Shown here one piece after another: positions 8,286 to 18,015 of a stretch of DNA of 64,000 bases. Made by a program: the position numbers and the translations under genes. Each line of letters starts with the position of its first letter. Within the stretch, counting starts at the first letter, position 1. This DNA comes from Planctomycetota bacterium (GTDB lineage: Bacteria > Planctomycetota > UBA8108 > UBA1146). The notes under the pieces are model-generated. The model was not told the DNA's origin and ran no database searches. It saw only the letters and a list, made by a program, of their open reading frames with translations. Location of the stretch: contig JAAZXB010000003.1 of assembly GCA_014240375.1 (NCBI GenBank), positions 1-64,000 of the forward strand, given 5' to 3'.

Positions 8286-9662
8286 ATGAGTTCGCGCTCT
8301 GCCCAACCAGATTCACAACTGAACCCGGTGGAGGACCCACCACTTCATCTGGCGGACCAGCAACTCGCCGAGATCCAGCGCCTGTCCCAGATGTTTGCAG
8401 ATTTGCCGGTCGAAGCACTGGTCAAGGAAGACCTGCTCAGGATCGGAGTTTCCTTCACTCGTGAATCACTTCGCCACTGCGCGAATTTCAAGAGCAAGTC
8501 TTACTTCATCTTCAGTTTCGACATGGTTCCCATCGAATCGATGGACCAGCAGGAAAATCTCCGAGCTCCGGAAGAGATCCAGTTGGTGGGCGGACCCTGG
8601 AATTTCAATCGAACCACGGTCTCTGTCCGGGTCAATCCTCACTCTCCCTGGCGCATCGATCTGGCCGGAGATTCCCTCAATCTGTACTGCGGTAAGGAAG
8701 AGATCTCCACCGTCGAGTTGCAGAAGATTCCCGATTACTACCAGCGAAATTTGGAATCCGGACAACCGGTTCACGAAGTGGCTCCCACCATCGAGTGGGG
8801 CTACCTGGTGTACCTGACCGCCTATCGAAAGTGCCAGTACTTCGGCTTCAAGGAAGAGTGCCGTTTCTGCGACATCAATGAAAACTATCGGCAGCAGGTC
8901 GCAGCAGGTCGGCCCTATCGTACCGTCAAGCCGATGGACGAAATGCTCGAGGCACTCTCCATCATCGATGAACTCGATGATGGTACACGTGCCTACACCT
9001 TGACGGGTGGATCGATCATCAGGAAGTTGCGAGGACAGGGAGAAGCCGAGTTCTATGCCGCCTACGCCAGGGCCATCGAGGAGCGATTCCCCGGCCGCTG
9101 GATACCGAAGGCGGTGACCCAGGCGCTTCCAGTTGCAGAGCAACAGATCCTCAAGGATGCGGGGATCCAGATCTATCACCCCAACTACGAGATCTGGGAT
9201 GAGCGCCTGTTTCCCTTGCTGTGCCCCGGCAAGGAAACCTATGTAGGTAGATCAGAATGGCACCAACGCATCATCGATGCCGTCGATGTTTTTGGTGCCG
9301 CCAATGTCATCCCGAATTTCGTGGCGGGGATCGAGATGTCTCGGCCCCACGGCTACACCGACCCGGAAGCTGCGGTCGAATCGACCAGAGAAGGTCTGGA
9401 CTTCTTCATGAGTCAGGGAGTGTGTCCGAGATTCACCGTCTGGTGCCCCGAACCTCTCTCGCCTCTGGTCAAGGATCAGGCTGCTGCTGGAGAATCCCAG
9501 CCCCCCGCTCCCCTCGAATATCATGCTCGATTACTGGTCGCCTGGAGGGACACTCACCAGAAGCACCAGTTACCGGTTCCTCCGGGATACGGTCCTGCTG
9601 GATCGGGACAGGCGATCTTCAGTGTTTCCAGTTTCATGGATGTGATCCGGGTCCCTCAATAG
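8286..9662 (+). CDS. Radical SAM protein with unusual CX8CX2C cluster motif
   Basis: The protein has 458 residues; GGAG lies 6 nt before the ATG. The central domain reads like a radical SAM TIM barrel. The cluster motif KCQYFGFKEECRFCDIN has the three cysteines spaced CX8CX2C instead of CX3CX2C. A glycine-rich TLTGGS segment follows where the SAM-binding GGE motif is expected. The conserved IYHPNYEIWDERLF and GIEMSRPHGYTDPEAAVEST segments match the barrel's later strands. The N-terminal 140 residues, with helical and beta segments, are not assignable. No maturase partner, carrier protein or substrate peptide is adjacent. I cannot name the reaction or subfamily. Confidence 0.78.
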   Translation: MSSRSAQPDSQLNPVEDPPLHLADQQLAEIQRLSQMFADLPVEALVKEDLLRIGVSFTRESLRHCANFKSKSYFIFSFDMVPIESMDQQENLRAPEEIQLVGGPWNFNRTTVSVRVNPHSPWRIDLAGDSLNLYCGKEEISTVELQKIPDYYQRNLESGQPVHEVAPTIEWGYLVYLTAYRKCQYFGFKEECRFCDINENYRQQVAAGRPYRTVKPMDEMLEALSIIDELDDGTRAYTLTGGSIIRKLRGQGEAEFYAAYARAIEERFPGRWIPKAVTQALPVAEQQILKDAGIQIYHPNYEIWDERLFPLLCPGKETYVGRSEWHQRIIDAVDVFGAANVIPNFVAGIEMSRPHGYTDPEAAVESTREGLDFFMSQGVCPRFTVWCPEPLSPLVKDQAAAGESQPPAPLEYHARLLVAWRDTHQKHQLPVPPGYGPAGSGQAIFSVSSFMDVIRVPQ

Positions 9663-9712
9663 CCGTCTGCGATGATCATCCGGAAGGGTGCACCGCTCGC
9701 GCCATCGGCACT

Positions 9713-10882
9713 TCACAGGCACGGACGAAGACTGGGATAACCGGTCTCCTGATCGAATCCCAGCTGGAACTTTCCGTCGAGAAAGCCGACCACCTTGGTC
9801 CCGAACATCTCTCCGCGCCATCCCCTCAGCAGGGAGTGCTCTGCTTCGACGACGTTGCCGGCAGAATGAGCACGAACCAGATTTTCCACATCATCCCCTC
9901 GAGCGACCAGTGGAGGTGCGATTCGTTGGGCCCGGCAGAGCGCTCGCAGTGCAGCGGTGGAGAGTTCCAGAGCCGCTTCTTCTTGTGGCTCTAACCTTCG
10001 GCTCTTGTGAAGAATCGGCAGATCCTCCTCTGCGATCCCACGTCCTCGCTGAACCGACTCCAGCAATGCACCGGAATGACGTCGAAGATCTCGTGGGTCC
10101 AGCCCGCGGATCTTCTGCAGTCCTTCCACATCTCGAGGAGCACGACGAGCCACCTCGACGAGGATCTCATCTGGCAAAATTCGACGACGGGGTCGATCCT
10201 TGGTCTGCGCTTCCTTTTCTCGCCAGGCATATAGATCCATCAAGATCGCCATTCCGCGTTCCTTCAATGAACCCGCACGCTTGACCTTTCGAATGCTGGT
10301 CTCGATCAAGGGATGATAGGTGGAATCGAGGTCGTACTTCTTCATCTCCTCGAGTGCCCAGGAGATTCTTCCCTCCGACTCCAGTTGCTCGGTCAGACGA
10401 TCGTGAATCGGCAGCAGGTGCCGGACATCGTCGATGGCGTAGATCTCCTGCTCCCGGGTCAGCGGACGTCGCAGCCAATCGGTCCACGATTCGCCCTTCT
10501 CCACCACCACCCCGAGAAGTTGCCCACAGGTCGCGGCATAGGATGGTTGAAGTCCGAGTCCGAGGAATGCGGAAGCAATTTGAGTGTCAAAGATCGCTCG
10601 CGGAGGTCGATCACTGAGTTGCTCGAGTATCTCCAGGTCCTGCGATCCTGCATGAACCACCTTGATCACCGATGGATCGGAGATGGTCTCGATCAACGGA
10701 GTCAGATCCACTTCACCGAGGGGGTCAATCAGGGCGAGGTCGGTTCCCACCGCGATCTGGATCAGTGCCAGTTGCGGGTAATAGGTCCGCTCCCGGATGA
10801 ATTCGAGATCGATTCCATATCGACCATCGGCAGTCGCTCTCTGCATCCATTGCTCGAGTTCATCCGATTGCTCTAAATACAC
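9713..10882 (-). CDS. rnd: Ribonuclease D (DEDDy 3'-5' exonuclease with HRDC domains)
   Basis: RNase D trims the 3' ends of tRNA and other small RNAs. The protein has 389 residues, near the usual length. The DEDDy catalytic residues are visible: Asp25 and Glu27 (GIDLEF), Asp82 (HAGSQDLEIL), and Tyr148/Asp152 (YAIDDVRHL). One or two HRDC-like helical domains follow (about residues 210-370). The start is GTG with TTAGGAG upstream. It lies 11 nt after the stop of the 2-oxoglutarate dehydrogenase gene on the same strand, so the two are probably cotranscribed, though no functional link is obvious. Confidence 0.92.
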   Translation of the reverse strand: MYLEQSDELEQWMQRATADGRYGIDLEFIRERTYYPQLALIQIAVGTDLALIDPLGEVDLTPLIETISDPSVIKVVHAGSQDLEILEQLSDRPPRAIFDTQIASAFLGLGLQPSYAATCGQLLGVVVEKGESWTDWLRRPLTREQEIYAIDDVRHLLPIHDRLTEQLESEGRISWALEEMKKYDLDSTYHPLIETSIRKVKRAGSLKERGMAILMDLYAWREKEAQTKDRPRRRILPDEILVEVARRAPRDVEGLQKIRGLDPRDLRRHSGALLESVQRGRGIAEEDLPILHKSRRLEPQEEAALELSTAALRALCRAQRIAPPLVARGDDVENLVRAHSAGNVVEAEHSLLRGWRGEMFGTKVVGFLDGKFQLGFDQETGYPSLRPCL

Positions 10883-10893
10883 CCTGAATACTC

Positions 10894-13800
10894 CTAATTA
10901 CCGTCGTCATCGGCAAAGGCACGATGAATCAGATGATCTTGTTCTGCCTCGTGAACCGCCTTCGATCCACTGGCTGGGCTGGCACTCCAGGCCCTGCCGA
11001 TGAATCTTACCCTACGTCCACCGCCGAGGAATCCCCCGTCACGATCCCTCAAATAGGACCAGGCGCCCATGTTTCTCGGCTCGTCTTGAATCCATCTGAC
11101 ATCGCAACTTGTCGGCAGTTGAGCCAGGACCGCCTGGATTTCAGCGCGAGGGAATGGATACAACTGTTCAAGGCGAAGGATCAAGACATCATCTACAGAG
11201 CGCTTCTCTCGCTCCGCCAGAAGATCATAGAGGACTCTCCCTGAAGCGACCAAAAGCTTGGTGACGTGATTTCCAGGAACACCATCGATGATCACTTCCT
11301 GAAACTTATCAGCAGTAAAACTGGACGGAGCACTTCTCGCTGCAGGAAGGCGAAGCAAACTCTTGGGAGTCAAGACCACCAGTGGTTTCCGCTTCGCCTC
11401 ATGCATCTGACGCCGCAAGGTGTGGAAGTATTGCGACGGGGTACTGGGTTGCACCACCCGCATGTTTCCTTCGGCACAAAGTTGCAAGAATCTTTCCAGA
11501 CGAGAACTGGAGTGCTCGGGGCCTTGCCCCTCGTAGCCGTGTGGAAGCAACATCGTCAGACCAGAACTCTGGTTCCACTTCTCCTCGGAACTGGAGATGA
11601 ACTGATCGATGATGACCTGGGCACCATTGGAGAAATCCCCGAATTGCGCCTCCCAGATGGTCAGTGCTGAACTTCTCAGGAGGCTATATCCGAACTCGAA
11701 ACCGAGGACTCCGAACTCCGACAAGAGACTGTCGAATACCTGGTAACTCCCCTCCGAATCGGGAAGGTGCTGGAGCGGCACGTGAAGGGTGCCGCGATTG
11801 ACATCTCTCAAGACGCTGTGGCGTTGACTGAAGGTCCCTCGGCCACAATCTTCTCCGGAGAGTCGAACTGCAGTGCCCTCTCGTACCAACGACCCAAAAG
11901 CACACAGTTCCGCAAGGCCCCAATCGATGGCGCCTTCGCGAGCCAGGCCCAATCTACGCTCGAACTGCTTCTGCAACTTCGGGTGCAAGTTGAACTGATC
12001 GGGAGTTCGAGTCACCTCCGCCAGCAACAGATCCAGTTCAGGAATTGGAATCGACGTATCCACTGAAGGAACCGCGATGCCTTCCGTTTCCTCGAGATCA
12101 GGACGTACCTGTGCGGCACTTCTCTCGGTCAAACTCGCTTTGACCTTCTGAAGTGATCCATCGAGGATCGATTGAAACTCACCGAGCATCTGTTCCGCCG
12201 TCTCGATATCGATCTCTCCTCTGGCCAGCAGACGCTCGGTCGTGAGTTTTCTGACCGAGCGATGCTTCTCGATGCTGCGAGTGATCAGCGGTTGAGTGAA
12301 TGCGGGTTCGTCGCCCTCATTGTGCCCCCAGCGTCGATAACCGATCAGATCGATGAATACGTCCTTGCCAAATCGATCCCGATACTCGAATGCCAGACGG
12401 ATCATCCGAACCGCCATCTGCGGATGATCCGCATTGACATGGAAGACCGGTGCTTCGACCGACTTTGCGACATCTGTACAGTATCGAGAGGATCTCCCGA
12501 ACTCGGGCGATGTGGTGAATCCAATCTGATTATTGATGACCACATGAATGGTCCCGTGAGTGCCATACCCCGGCAACTGCGACATGTTGAGAGTCTCGTA
12601 GATCACCCCTTGTCCGGCCAGTGCCGCATCTCCATGGATCAACAAGGGAACCACCGAAGCGGAGCCTTCACGATCATCCTGCAGCGCTCGGACCATCCCC
12701 TCGACCACAGGACAAACCGACTCGAGGTGACTGGGGTTGGAAGCCAACGTCACGTTGACCGAATTCCCGTTACGGCCGCGATGAATTCCCTGCGCTCCGA
12801 GGTGATACTTCACATCCCCTGAGCCTTCTGGATTCTCCATGTCAAAATCTTCAAACTCCTCGAACACCTGCTCGAGCGGTTTCCCGAGTATGTTCACCAG
12901 GACATTGAGTCGACCTCGGTGAGCCATGCCGATGATCACATCCTCGACGCCACCGGCAGAACACTCCTCGAGGAGAGCGTCCAGCGCTGGAATCAGCGAT
13001 TCACTTCCCTCGAGACTGAACCTCTTGTGCCCCACATAACTGGTGTGAAGAAATTTCTCGAAGGCTTCCGCTTCATTGAGCTTTCGAAGGATGTGCAACT
13101 TATCGTCAAGTTCCAGAGGCGCTTCATTTTCGGTAACCTCCATCTTCTGCAGAAGCCAATCGCGTTCGACCGCATCGGAGATGTGAGAAACTTCTGCGCC
13201 GACATATCGGGTGTAGGTTCGCCGTAAAATATCGAGAATTTCTCGCAGTTTCCTCGGACGTTCCTGTCCTCCGACTCCGCCACAGGTGAAGGAACGATCG
13301 AGGTCCCAGATGCTCAGGCCATAACTGGACAATTCCAGCTCAGGGTCTGGAGTCGGGCTATTTCCGAGGGGATCCAGATGTGCCATTCGGTGGCCACGAG
13401 AGCGATATGCGTCCACCAGTTGAAGAACCTTCGCCTGGCGATACTCCGGTGAATTGCCGTCCACCTCCGCGACCTCTTCGCTCGATTCTTGCGACCATCG
13501 ATACGGTTCGTGAGGGACATCGAGTTGTTCAAAGATCTGATCGTAGAATCGATCTTTTCCCAGCAACAGGTTCTCGACGGTGGCCAGGAATTCCCCGGAT
13601 AGGGCCCCCTGGATGACCCTGTGATCATAACTACTGGTCAAGGTCATCACCTTCGACAGGCCGAGGCGACTGACGGTATCCTCGGCCATTCCTGCACAGG
13701 AAGGCGGGAAGTCAATCGCACCAATTCCAAAGATGGCGCCCTGCCCCGACATCAGTCGAGGTACCGACATGCTGGTCCCGAGCATTCCAGGGTTGGTGAT

Positions 13801-14556
13801 GGAAACAGATGTACCCTCGAAGTCTGCAAGAGTCAGTTTTCCTCGACGCGCACGGCCCACGACATCATTGAAGGCCGCCTGGAACTCACGGAAGTCGAGT
13901 GGACCGCTATCCCGAAGATTGGGTACTACCAGCGATCGGACACCCCTGCGCTCCACATCCACAGCAATCCCAAGCCGGGTCATCGTCCTGGCGATCCGCT
14001 GCGGTTCACCGTCCACCCGCTGGAATCCATGATTCATCTCCGGATGAACTCTCAGAGCCTTGACCAGTGCCCATGCAATGAGATGTGTGAATGACACCTT
14101 ACTGCGCGCCCAGGCCACCTGGTGTTCGTTGATGATTTTTCGATTCTCCTCGAGAAGTCGCACCGGAATGGTACGAACCGTGGTCGCCGTCGGGACCTCG
14201 AGGCTCTGCTCCATGTTCTCGACGATCCGCCCAGCGATCCCCTGGAGAGGGATCGTTGGATCGACCTCTGCATCATCCGACTCCTCGACCTTCAAAGTCT
14301 CGCGGGTCACGATCGAGGGCGTGACTGCCAAATCCTCGGTGGAAGGTGAATCGCTCGCAATCCTGCAACCAGGATCGGGATCGACCTGTGGTTCTGGTGA
14401 AGAACTCGGCTCCAACTCGATGGTATGGATAACATCTGGTTGCGGCTGGTAGCCGACGAAGAAATCTCTCCAGGCCACATTGACACTGTCAGGATCTTTC
14501 TTGAATTGCTCGAAGAGAGCGTCGACATACCCTGAATTTGATCCGAAGCGGTCCAA
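10894..14556 (-). CDS. kgd: Multifunctional 2-oxoglutarate dehydrogenase E1 with fused E2 catalytic domain (Kgd/OdhA type)
   Basis: The 1220-residue protein joins three parts. The N-terminus (residues 1-30) is an E1-type anchor helix, FGSNSGYVDALFEQFKKDPD. An acidic linker follows. Residues about 110-340 are an E2 succinyltransferase catalytic domain ending in DHRVIQGALSGEF. The rest is the thiamine-diphosphate E1 component with HGDAALAGQGVIYET and VINNQIGFTTS. This matches the Kgd/OdhA enzymes of actinobacteria (about 1230 residues), which feed succinyl groups into an E2/E3 system. The lipoyl domain is not fused here, so a separate lipoyl protein and E3 must be elsewhere. The start is TTG 14556 with GGGAGG 5 nt upstream. 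RNase D follows closely. Confidence 0.93.
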   Translation of the reverse strand: MDRFGSNSGYVDALFEQFKKDPDSVNVAWRDFFVGYQPQPDVIHTIELEPSSSPEPQVDPDPGCRIASDSPSTEDLAVTPSIVTRETLKVEESDDAEVDPTIPLQGIAGRIVENMEQSLEVPTATTVRTIPVRLLEENRKIINEHQVAWARSKVSFTHLIAWALVKALRVHPEMNHGFQRVDGEPQRIARTMTRLGIAVDVERRGVRSLVVPNLRDSGPLDFREFQAAFNDVVGRARRGKLTLADFEGTSVSITNPGMLGTSMSVPRLMSGQGAIFGIGAIDFPPSCAGMAEDTVSRLGLSKVMTLTSSYDHRVIQGALSGEFLATVENLLLGKDRFYDQIFEQLDVPHEPYRWSQESSEEVAEVDGNSPEYRQAKVLQLVDAYRSRGHRMAHLDPLGNSPTPDPELELSSYGLSIWDLDRSFTCGGVGGQERPRKLREILDILRRTYTRYVGAEVSHISDAVERDWLLQKMEVTENEAPLELDDKLHILRKLNEAEAFEKFLHTSYVGHKRFSLEGSESLIPALDALLEECSAGGVEDVIIGMAHRGRLNVLVNILGKPLEQVFEEFEDFDMENPEGSGDVKYHLGAQGIHRGRNGNSVNVTLASNPSHLESVCPVVEGMVRALQDDREGSASVVPLLIHGDAALAGQGVIYETLNMSQLPGYGTHGTIHVVINNQIGFTTSPEFGRSSRYCTDVAKSVEAPVFHVNADHPQMAVRMIRLAFEYRDRFGKDVFIDLIGYRRWGHNEGDEPAFTQPLITRSIEKHRSVRKLTTERLLARGEIDIETAEQMLGEFQSILDGSLQKVKASLTERSAAQVRPDLEETEGIAVPSVDTSIPIPELDLLLAEVTRTPDQFNLHPKLQKQFERRLGLAREGAIDWGLAELCAFGSLVREGTAVRLSGEDCGRGTFSQRHSVLRDVNRGTLHVPLQHLPDSEGSYQVFDSLLSEFGVLGFEFGYSLLRSSALTIWEAQFGDFSNGAQVIIDQFISSSEEKWNQSSGLTMLLPHGYEGQGPEHSSSRLERFLQLCAEGNMRVVQPSTPSQYFHTLRRQMHEAKRKPLVVLTPKSLLRLPAARSAPSSFTADKFQEVIIDGVPGNHVTKLLVASGRVLYDLLAEREKRSVDDVLILRLEQLYPFPRAEIQAVLAQLPTSCDVRWIQDEPRNMGAWSYLRDRDGGFLGGGRRVRFIGRAWSASPASGSKAVHEAEQDHLIHRAFADDDGN

Positions 14557-14714
14557 TGGGACCTCCCACGAGAACAGAGGACCGGCGATGATCGAGCCGG
14601 CTGCGGCGGCCCGCCTTGCGAGCCTACGAGACGATGCTAGGCCTCAAGATTGTTCGGTCAAGGAGACCTGCGCCATGGGCACTGGATTCGCCCTCAAAAG
14701 TACCCAGAACTCTC

Positions 14715-15437
14715 CTAGGGAGCCCCGTTCTGTTCAGAATCTCCGGTACGCATCGTCTCTGCCAACTTTTTCAGTCGGGCGATCGCCCGGCTGTGTCGCC
14801 GGCGTGTCGTGTCGACATTGATGCTGAGGCGCCTGGCCACCTCCTCGTATCCCATGTTTTCCTCATCGATCCAACGCAGTAGATCTCGATCATCATCACC
14901 GAGCATATCGAGACAGTTTTGAAGCAAGTTCAACGCGTCCTGCCGATGGAGTCCTGCAGAGGGAGAGGAGATCGAAGCCGCCAGGTTTCCCAGGGGATCG
15001 AGAGATTGGCTGGCTCCCGCCGCCATCGCCCGGCGCTTTTCGCGCCGCGGATCTCTCTTCTGAGCCAGTTCCTTCTCGATCAATCGATTGAGATTATTAA
15101 AGGTGACGGTCTTGAGCCAGGCCCGAAAAGCGGGAAGGCCACGATCCTCGAACCCGCTGCGCAACTGGTACACATCGAGTGCCGCTTGCTGCAACACATC
15201 ACTCGGATCGATTCTGCGTCGCAGGTCCACTCCTAATCGGTCCTCAACTCGACGCCTCAATTTCGGAAGTTCCTCTTGCAGCAGCCGCTCGAAGGCCGCC
15301 TCATCTCCATCGGCAAATTGCTGGAGCCATTCGACTGAACTGACGTCGGTGATCTCTGACGCTGCAGGATCCGACTTTCCCGCTTCCGGATCCGGATCTT
15401 CAGCGCCATCTGTGTCGGGTGGATCTTGGGCTGTCAT
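14715..15437 (-). CDS. ECF-type RNA polymerase sigma factor
   Basis: The protein has 240 residues from ATG 15437, with GGAGG 5 nt upstream; an in-frame extension to 15509 lacks this site. After an acidic low-complexity N-terminus (1-45), sigma region 2 spans about residues 50-125 (RIDPSDVLQQAALDVYQ, LPAFRAWLKTVTFNNL). Region 4 covers the last 60 residues, with the helix-turn-helix YEEVARRLSINVDTTRRRHSRA. It is of the planctomycete-type ECF group with a basic linker. No anti-sigma gene is adjacent; instead it is divergent from a Ser/Thr kinase across 91 bases, suggesting kinase-linked control (inference). Confidence 0.88.
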   Translation of the reverse strand: MTAQDPPDTDGAEDPDPEAGKSDPAASEITDVSSVEWLQQFADGDEAAFERLLQEELPKLRRRVEDRLGVDLRRRIDPSDVLQQAALDVYQLRSGFEDRGLPAFRAWLKTVTFNNLNRLIEKELAQKRDPRREKRRAMAAGASQSLDPLGNLAASISSPSAGLHRQDALNLLQNCLDMLGDDDRDLLRWIDEENMGYEEVARRLSINVDTTRRRHSRAIARLKKLAETMRTGDSEQNGAP

Positions 15438-15528
15438 GAGCACCTCCGTTACGGCATGATATCGCAGTCTAGAGCAAATTTCACACTCTCCTCCGGGAGA
15501 GTCGCACAAGACCCTCGGGAGCAGCCAA
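15438..15528. promoter_or_regulatory. Divergent intergenic region, sigma factor / protein kinase
   Basis: This 91-base gap separates two genes pointing away from each other, so it must hold at least one promoter for each or one is read from elsewhere. I could not assign -10 or -35 boxes with confidence. An imperfect inverted element, CTCTCCTCCGGGAGAG (15487-15502), lies near its right end and could form a hairpin in the kinase leader. Confidence 0.4.
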
Positions 15529-18015
15529 TTGTCCGAAGACAGTGAATCTGACCCAGAACCGGAAATTTCTCCCCTTTCCCCGGCGGAGATTCTCTTCGCA
15601 AGATTGCTCGGTGGTGGCCAATCGATCGTGGAAGCGGTCGAGCAAGCCTCGAGAGATCACCCCGACATGGCGGGCGAACTGCAGTGCCATCTGCAAGAGT
15701 TCCAACGGCGAAGAAACGACAGGTTGGCTCGAGCGAAACAGCTTTCCACTCCAAACTCCGATGCTCTGGCAGAAAGACTACTCGATCGATACAGCGAAGA
15801 CCTCGATCTCAGTAATCCGCTCGATAGCGGAGAATCGGAACCGCTGATTCCCAATCTGGACGGGCGCTACGATTACCTCGAAGAAATCGCTCGCGGAGGT
15901 ATGGGCGCGATCTTGAAGATTTCGGATCCGGTCCTGCAACGTGAACTGGCGATGAAGGTGGTACTGGGGGACAAGGCGGGCGACGCGCCTCCTCAGCGCC
16001 TCCGTAGATTTCTTCGTGAAGCTCGAGTGACGGCTCAGCTCTCGCACCCGGGCGTGGTTCCAGTACACGAACTCAACAGCGACGCCGATGGCAGATTTTA
16101 CTTCACCATGGATCGAGTGATTGGAAAGGAGTTGAGAGACTTCATCCGATACGCTCGAGATGGCACCTCAGGCTGGGACCGCAATCGTTTGCTGGAAGTT
16201 CTGCTGAAGGTTTGCGATACCCTCGAATATGCCCACTCTCGCGGAATCGTTCATCGCGATGTCAAACCGGCCAATATCATGGTGGGTCAATTTGGTGAGG
16301 TCTATCTGATGGACTGGGGCCTGGCGAGGATCCTATCCGACATCGAAGATGAGCCACTCGAGGATGTCATCTCCGATTCTCTCGCATCCACTCAGGAGGG
16401 ATCGACCGTCATCACCAGAGATGGATCCGTGGTGGGTACCCCTTCCTACATGTCTCCAGAACAGGCCTGTCCCGAACAGGGATCGATCGGACCCTGGACC
16501 GATGTCTACTCGATCGGAGCGTTGCTCTACGAGATCCTCTCGGGATCTCCCCCCTACCGCACCGGGGATATCCCCCTGCCCGGTCACAAGATACTGAGGC
16601 TGTTGCAAAAGGGGCCACCGGTAGATATCCAGGAGAGGTCTCCCGACACCCCCGATGATCTGGCCCACATCTGTCGACAGGCGATGCAGCGCAAGGAATC
16701 GGATCGCCCCACCAGTGCGGGTCAGATCTCTACCCTGCTACGCGATGTGCTGAGTGCTCGAGCCTCTGCCGCGGAAAAGGCCCAGAAGGCACAGGAACTG
16801 GCGATGAGATCGAGAGAGATGACGCAATTCTTGACCGGCCTGTTCTTACATGAAGCAGGGGATAACCCCTCTCTTCATCGCATCAGCGCTCATTCCCTGC
16901 TCGACCGGGGTGCACAAGATCTTCTCTCGGGAATGGATGAGCAACCACAAACCCGAGCATCACTGCTCGGATCTCTCGCCTCGATCCTGCTCGAGACTGG
17001 TGCCGCAGATCGAGCGACGGAATTATTACAGGCCGAGACGCAACTGCGCGATGACCACCCCCACTGGCCCGCCAAAGAACGGATCGAAGCCTATCGAAAA
17101 CTGGCCAGGGCACACCAGCGGTTACGGCGTCTTTCCGACGCTGAGGATGCACTCCAGAAGGCACTCGAATTGGTCCCGCCCGATTCACCCCCTGAAGACT
17201 CCCGCGAAATCAGACATGAACTGGCGGAGTTTCTCAATATAAGGGGAGATTATCCGCAGGCGGAAGAGATCAGCCGCGATCTACTGGTCAGTGCTGCCGC
17301 AGATCCGAAGATCGAGCAGGTCCAATACAATCTCACACTGGCCCAATCGATCTCGTTGCAAGGCTACCCCGAAGAAGCTCGAGAAATTCTCAACAATATC
17401 ATCGCGGTGGTCGAAGAAGAGGATCCAGCGCTGCTGGCAACAGTGTTGCTCCACCGCGCTGGAACCGTGCTGCAACTACCTGCCGAGGAAACCAGCCGAC
17501 AAGATCTCGAAACGGCGCTCGCAGACCTGTCCCGTTCAGTCGATTTGCAGATCGAACTGAGGGGCGATCGGTCAGACCTCACTTCACGACACAGGCGAGC
17601 TCTCGCCTGCTGCCAGCAACGCTGCGGCGATCTGGTGGCGGCGGAGCAGACTGCCCGAAGCGCCCTGATGGCGATCCGACAGTTACACGTGATCCACCAC
17701 CCACTCTGCGCCCGTTCCTATGCACGGCTCGCCTCGATTTTGCTCCTCTCAGGCCAGACCAAGGAAGCGAACAAACTGATCGAGGAAGCGAGTTTGACCA
17801 GCGGCAGCGGAGAACTCTCCGTTGAATATCAATTCAGTTCGATGGAAGCGAGACTCCGCATCGACGCGCTGGCGGGACGCAAAGACGAAGTGCTACAACT
17901 GCTGGAAGAACTGGACCAACGCGGGGACGAACGACCCCCTGCACGCCAGAAGCGTCGTAGGGATCTCGATCAAATCTGCTCGGAGAGCGGCGTCGAATCG
18001 AATTACGAGGAGTAA
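15529..18015 (+). CDS. Soluble Ser/Thr protein kinase with C-terminal TPR domain
   Basis: The 828-residue protein starts at TTG 15529 with CGGGAG about 7 nt upstream. Residues 1-110 are acidic and helical. A Hanks-type kinase domain spans about 113-400: GGMGA loop (123-127), Lys143, HRDVKPANIM (242-251) with Asp244 and Asn249, DWG in place of DFG (262-264), GTPSYMSPEQA, and DVYSIG. About 40 residues are inserted in the activation segment before GTPSYM. From about 430 to the end there are helical repeats of the TPR type (for example LRRLSDAEDALQKALEL, RGDYPQAEEISRDLLV). No membrane helix is visible, unlike many planctomycete kinases, so it is probably cytoplasmic. Targets unknown; the divergent ECF sigma factor is the natural candidate. 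Confidence 0.92.
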   Translation: MSEDSESDPEPEISPLSPAEILFARLLGGGQSIVEAVEQASRDHPDMAGELQCHLQEFQRRRNDRLARAKQLSTPNSDALAERLLDRYSEDLDLSNPLDSGESEPLIPNLDGRYDYLEEIARGGMGAILKISDPVLQRELAMKVVLGDKAGDAPPQRLRRFLREARVTAQLSHPGVVPVHELNSDADGRFYFTMDRVIGKELRDFIRYARDGTSGWDRNRLLEVLLKVCDTLEYAHSRGIVHRDVKPANIMVGQFGEVYLMDWGLARILSDIEDEPLEDVISDSLASTQEGSTVITRDGSVVGTPSYMSPEQACPEQGSIGPWTDVYSIGALLYEILSGSPPYRTGDIPLPGHKILRLLQKGPPVDIQERSPDTPDDLAHICRQAMQRKESDRPTSAGQISTLLRDVLSARASAAEKAQKAQELAMRSREMTQFLTGLFLHEAGDNPSLHRISAHSLLDRGAQDLLSGMDEQPQTRASLLGSLASILLETGAADRATELLQAETQLRDDHPHWPAKERIEAYRKLARAHQRLRRLSDAEDALQKALELVPPDSPPEDSREIRHELAEFLNIRGDYPQAEEISRDLLVSAAADPKIEQVQYNLTLAQSISLQGYPEEAREILNNIIAVVEEEDPALLATVLLHRAGTVLQLPAEETSRQDLETALADLSRSVDLQIELRGDRSDLTSRHRRALACCQQRCGDLVAAEQTARSALMAIRQLHVIHHPLCARSYARLASILLLSGQTKEANKLIEEASLTSGSGELSVEYQFSSMEARLRIDALAGRKDEVLQLLEELDQRGDERPPARQKRRRDLDQICSESGVESNYEE

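Noticed and set aside
14557-14714. Gene or regulatory RNA between the sigma factor and kgd
   Set aside because: 158 bases without a supported ORF or strong hairpin; probably only the kgd leader and promoter.
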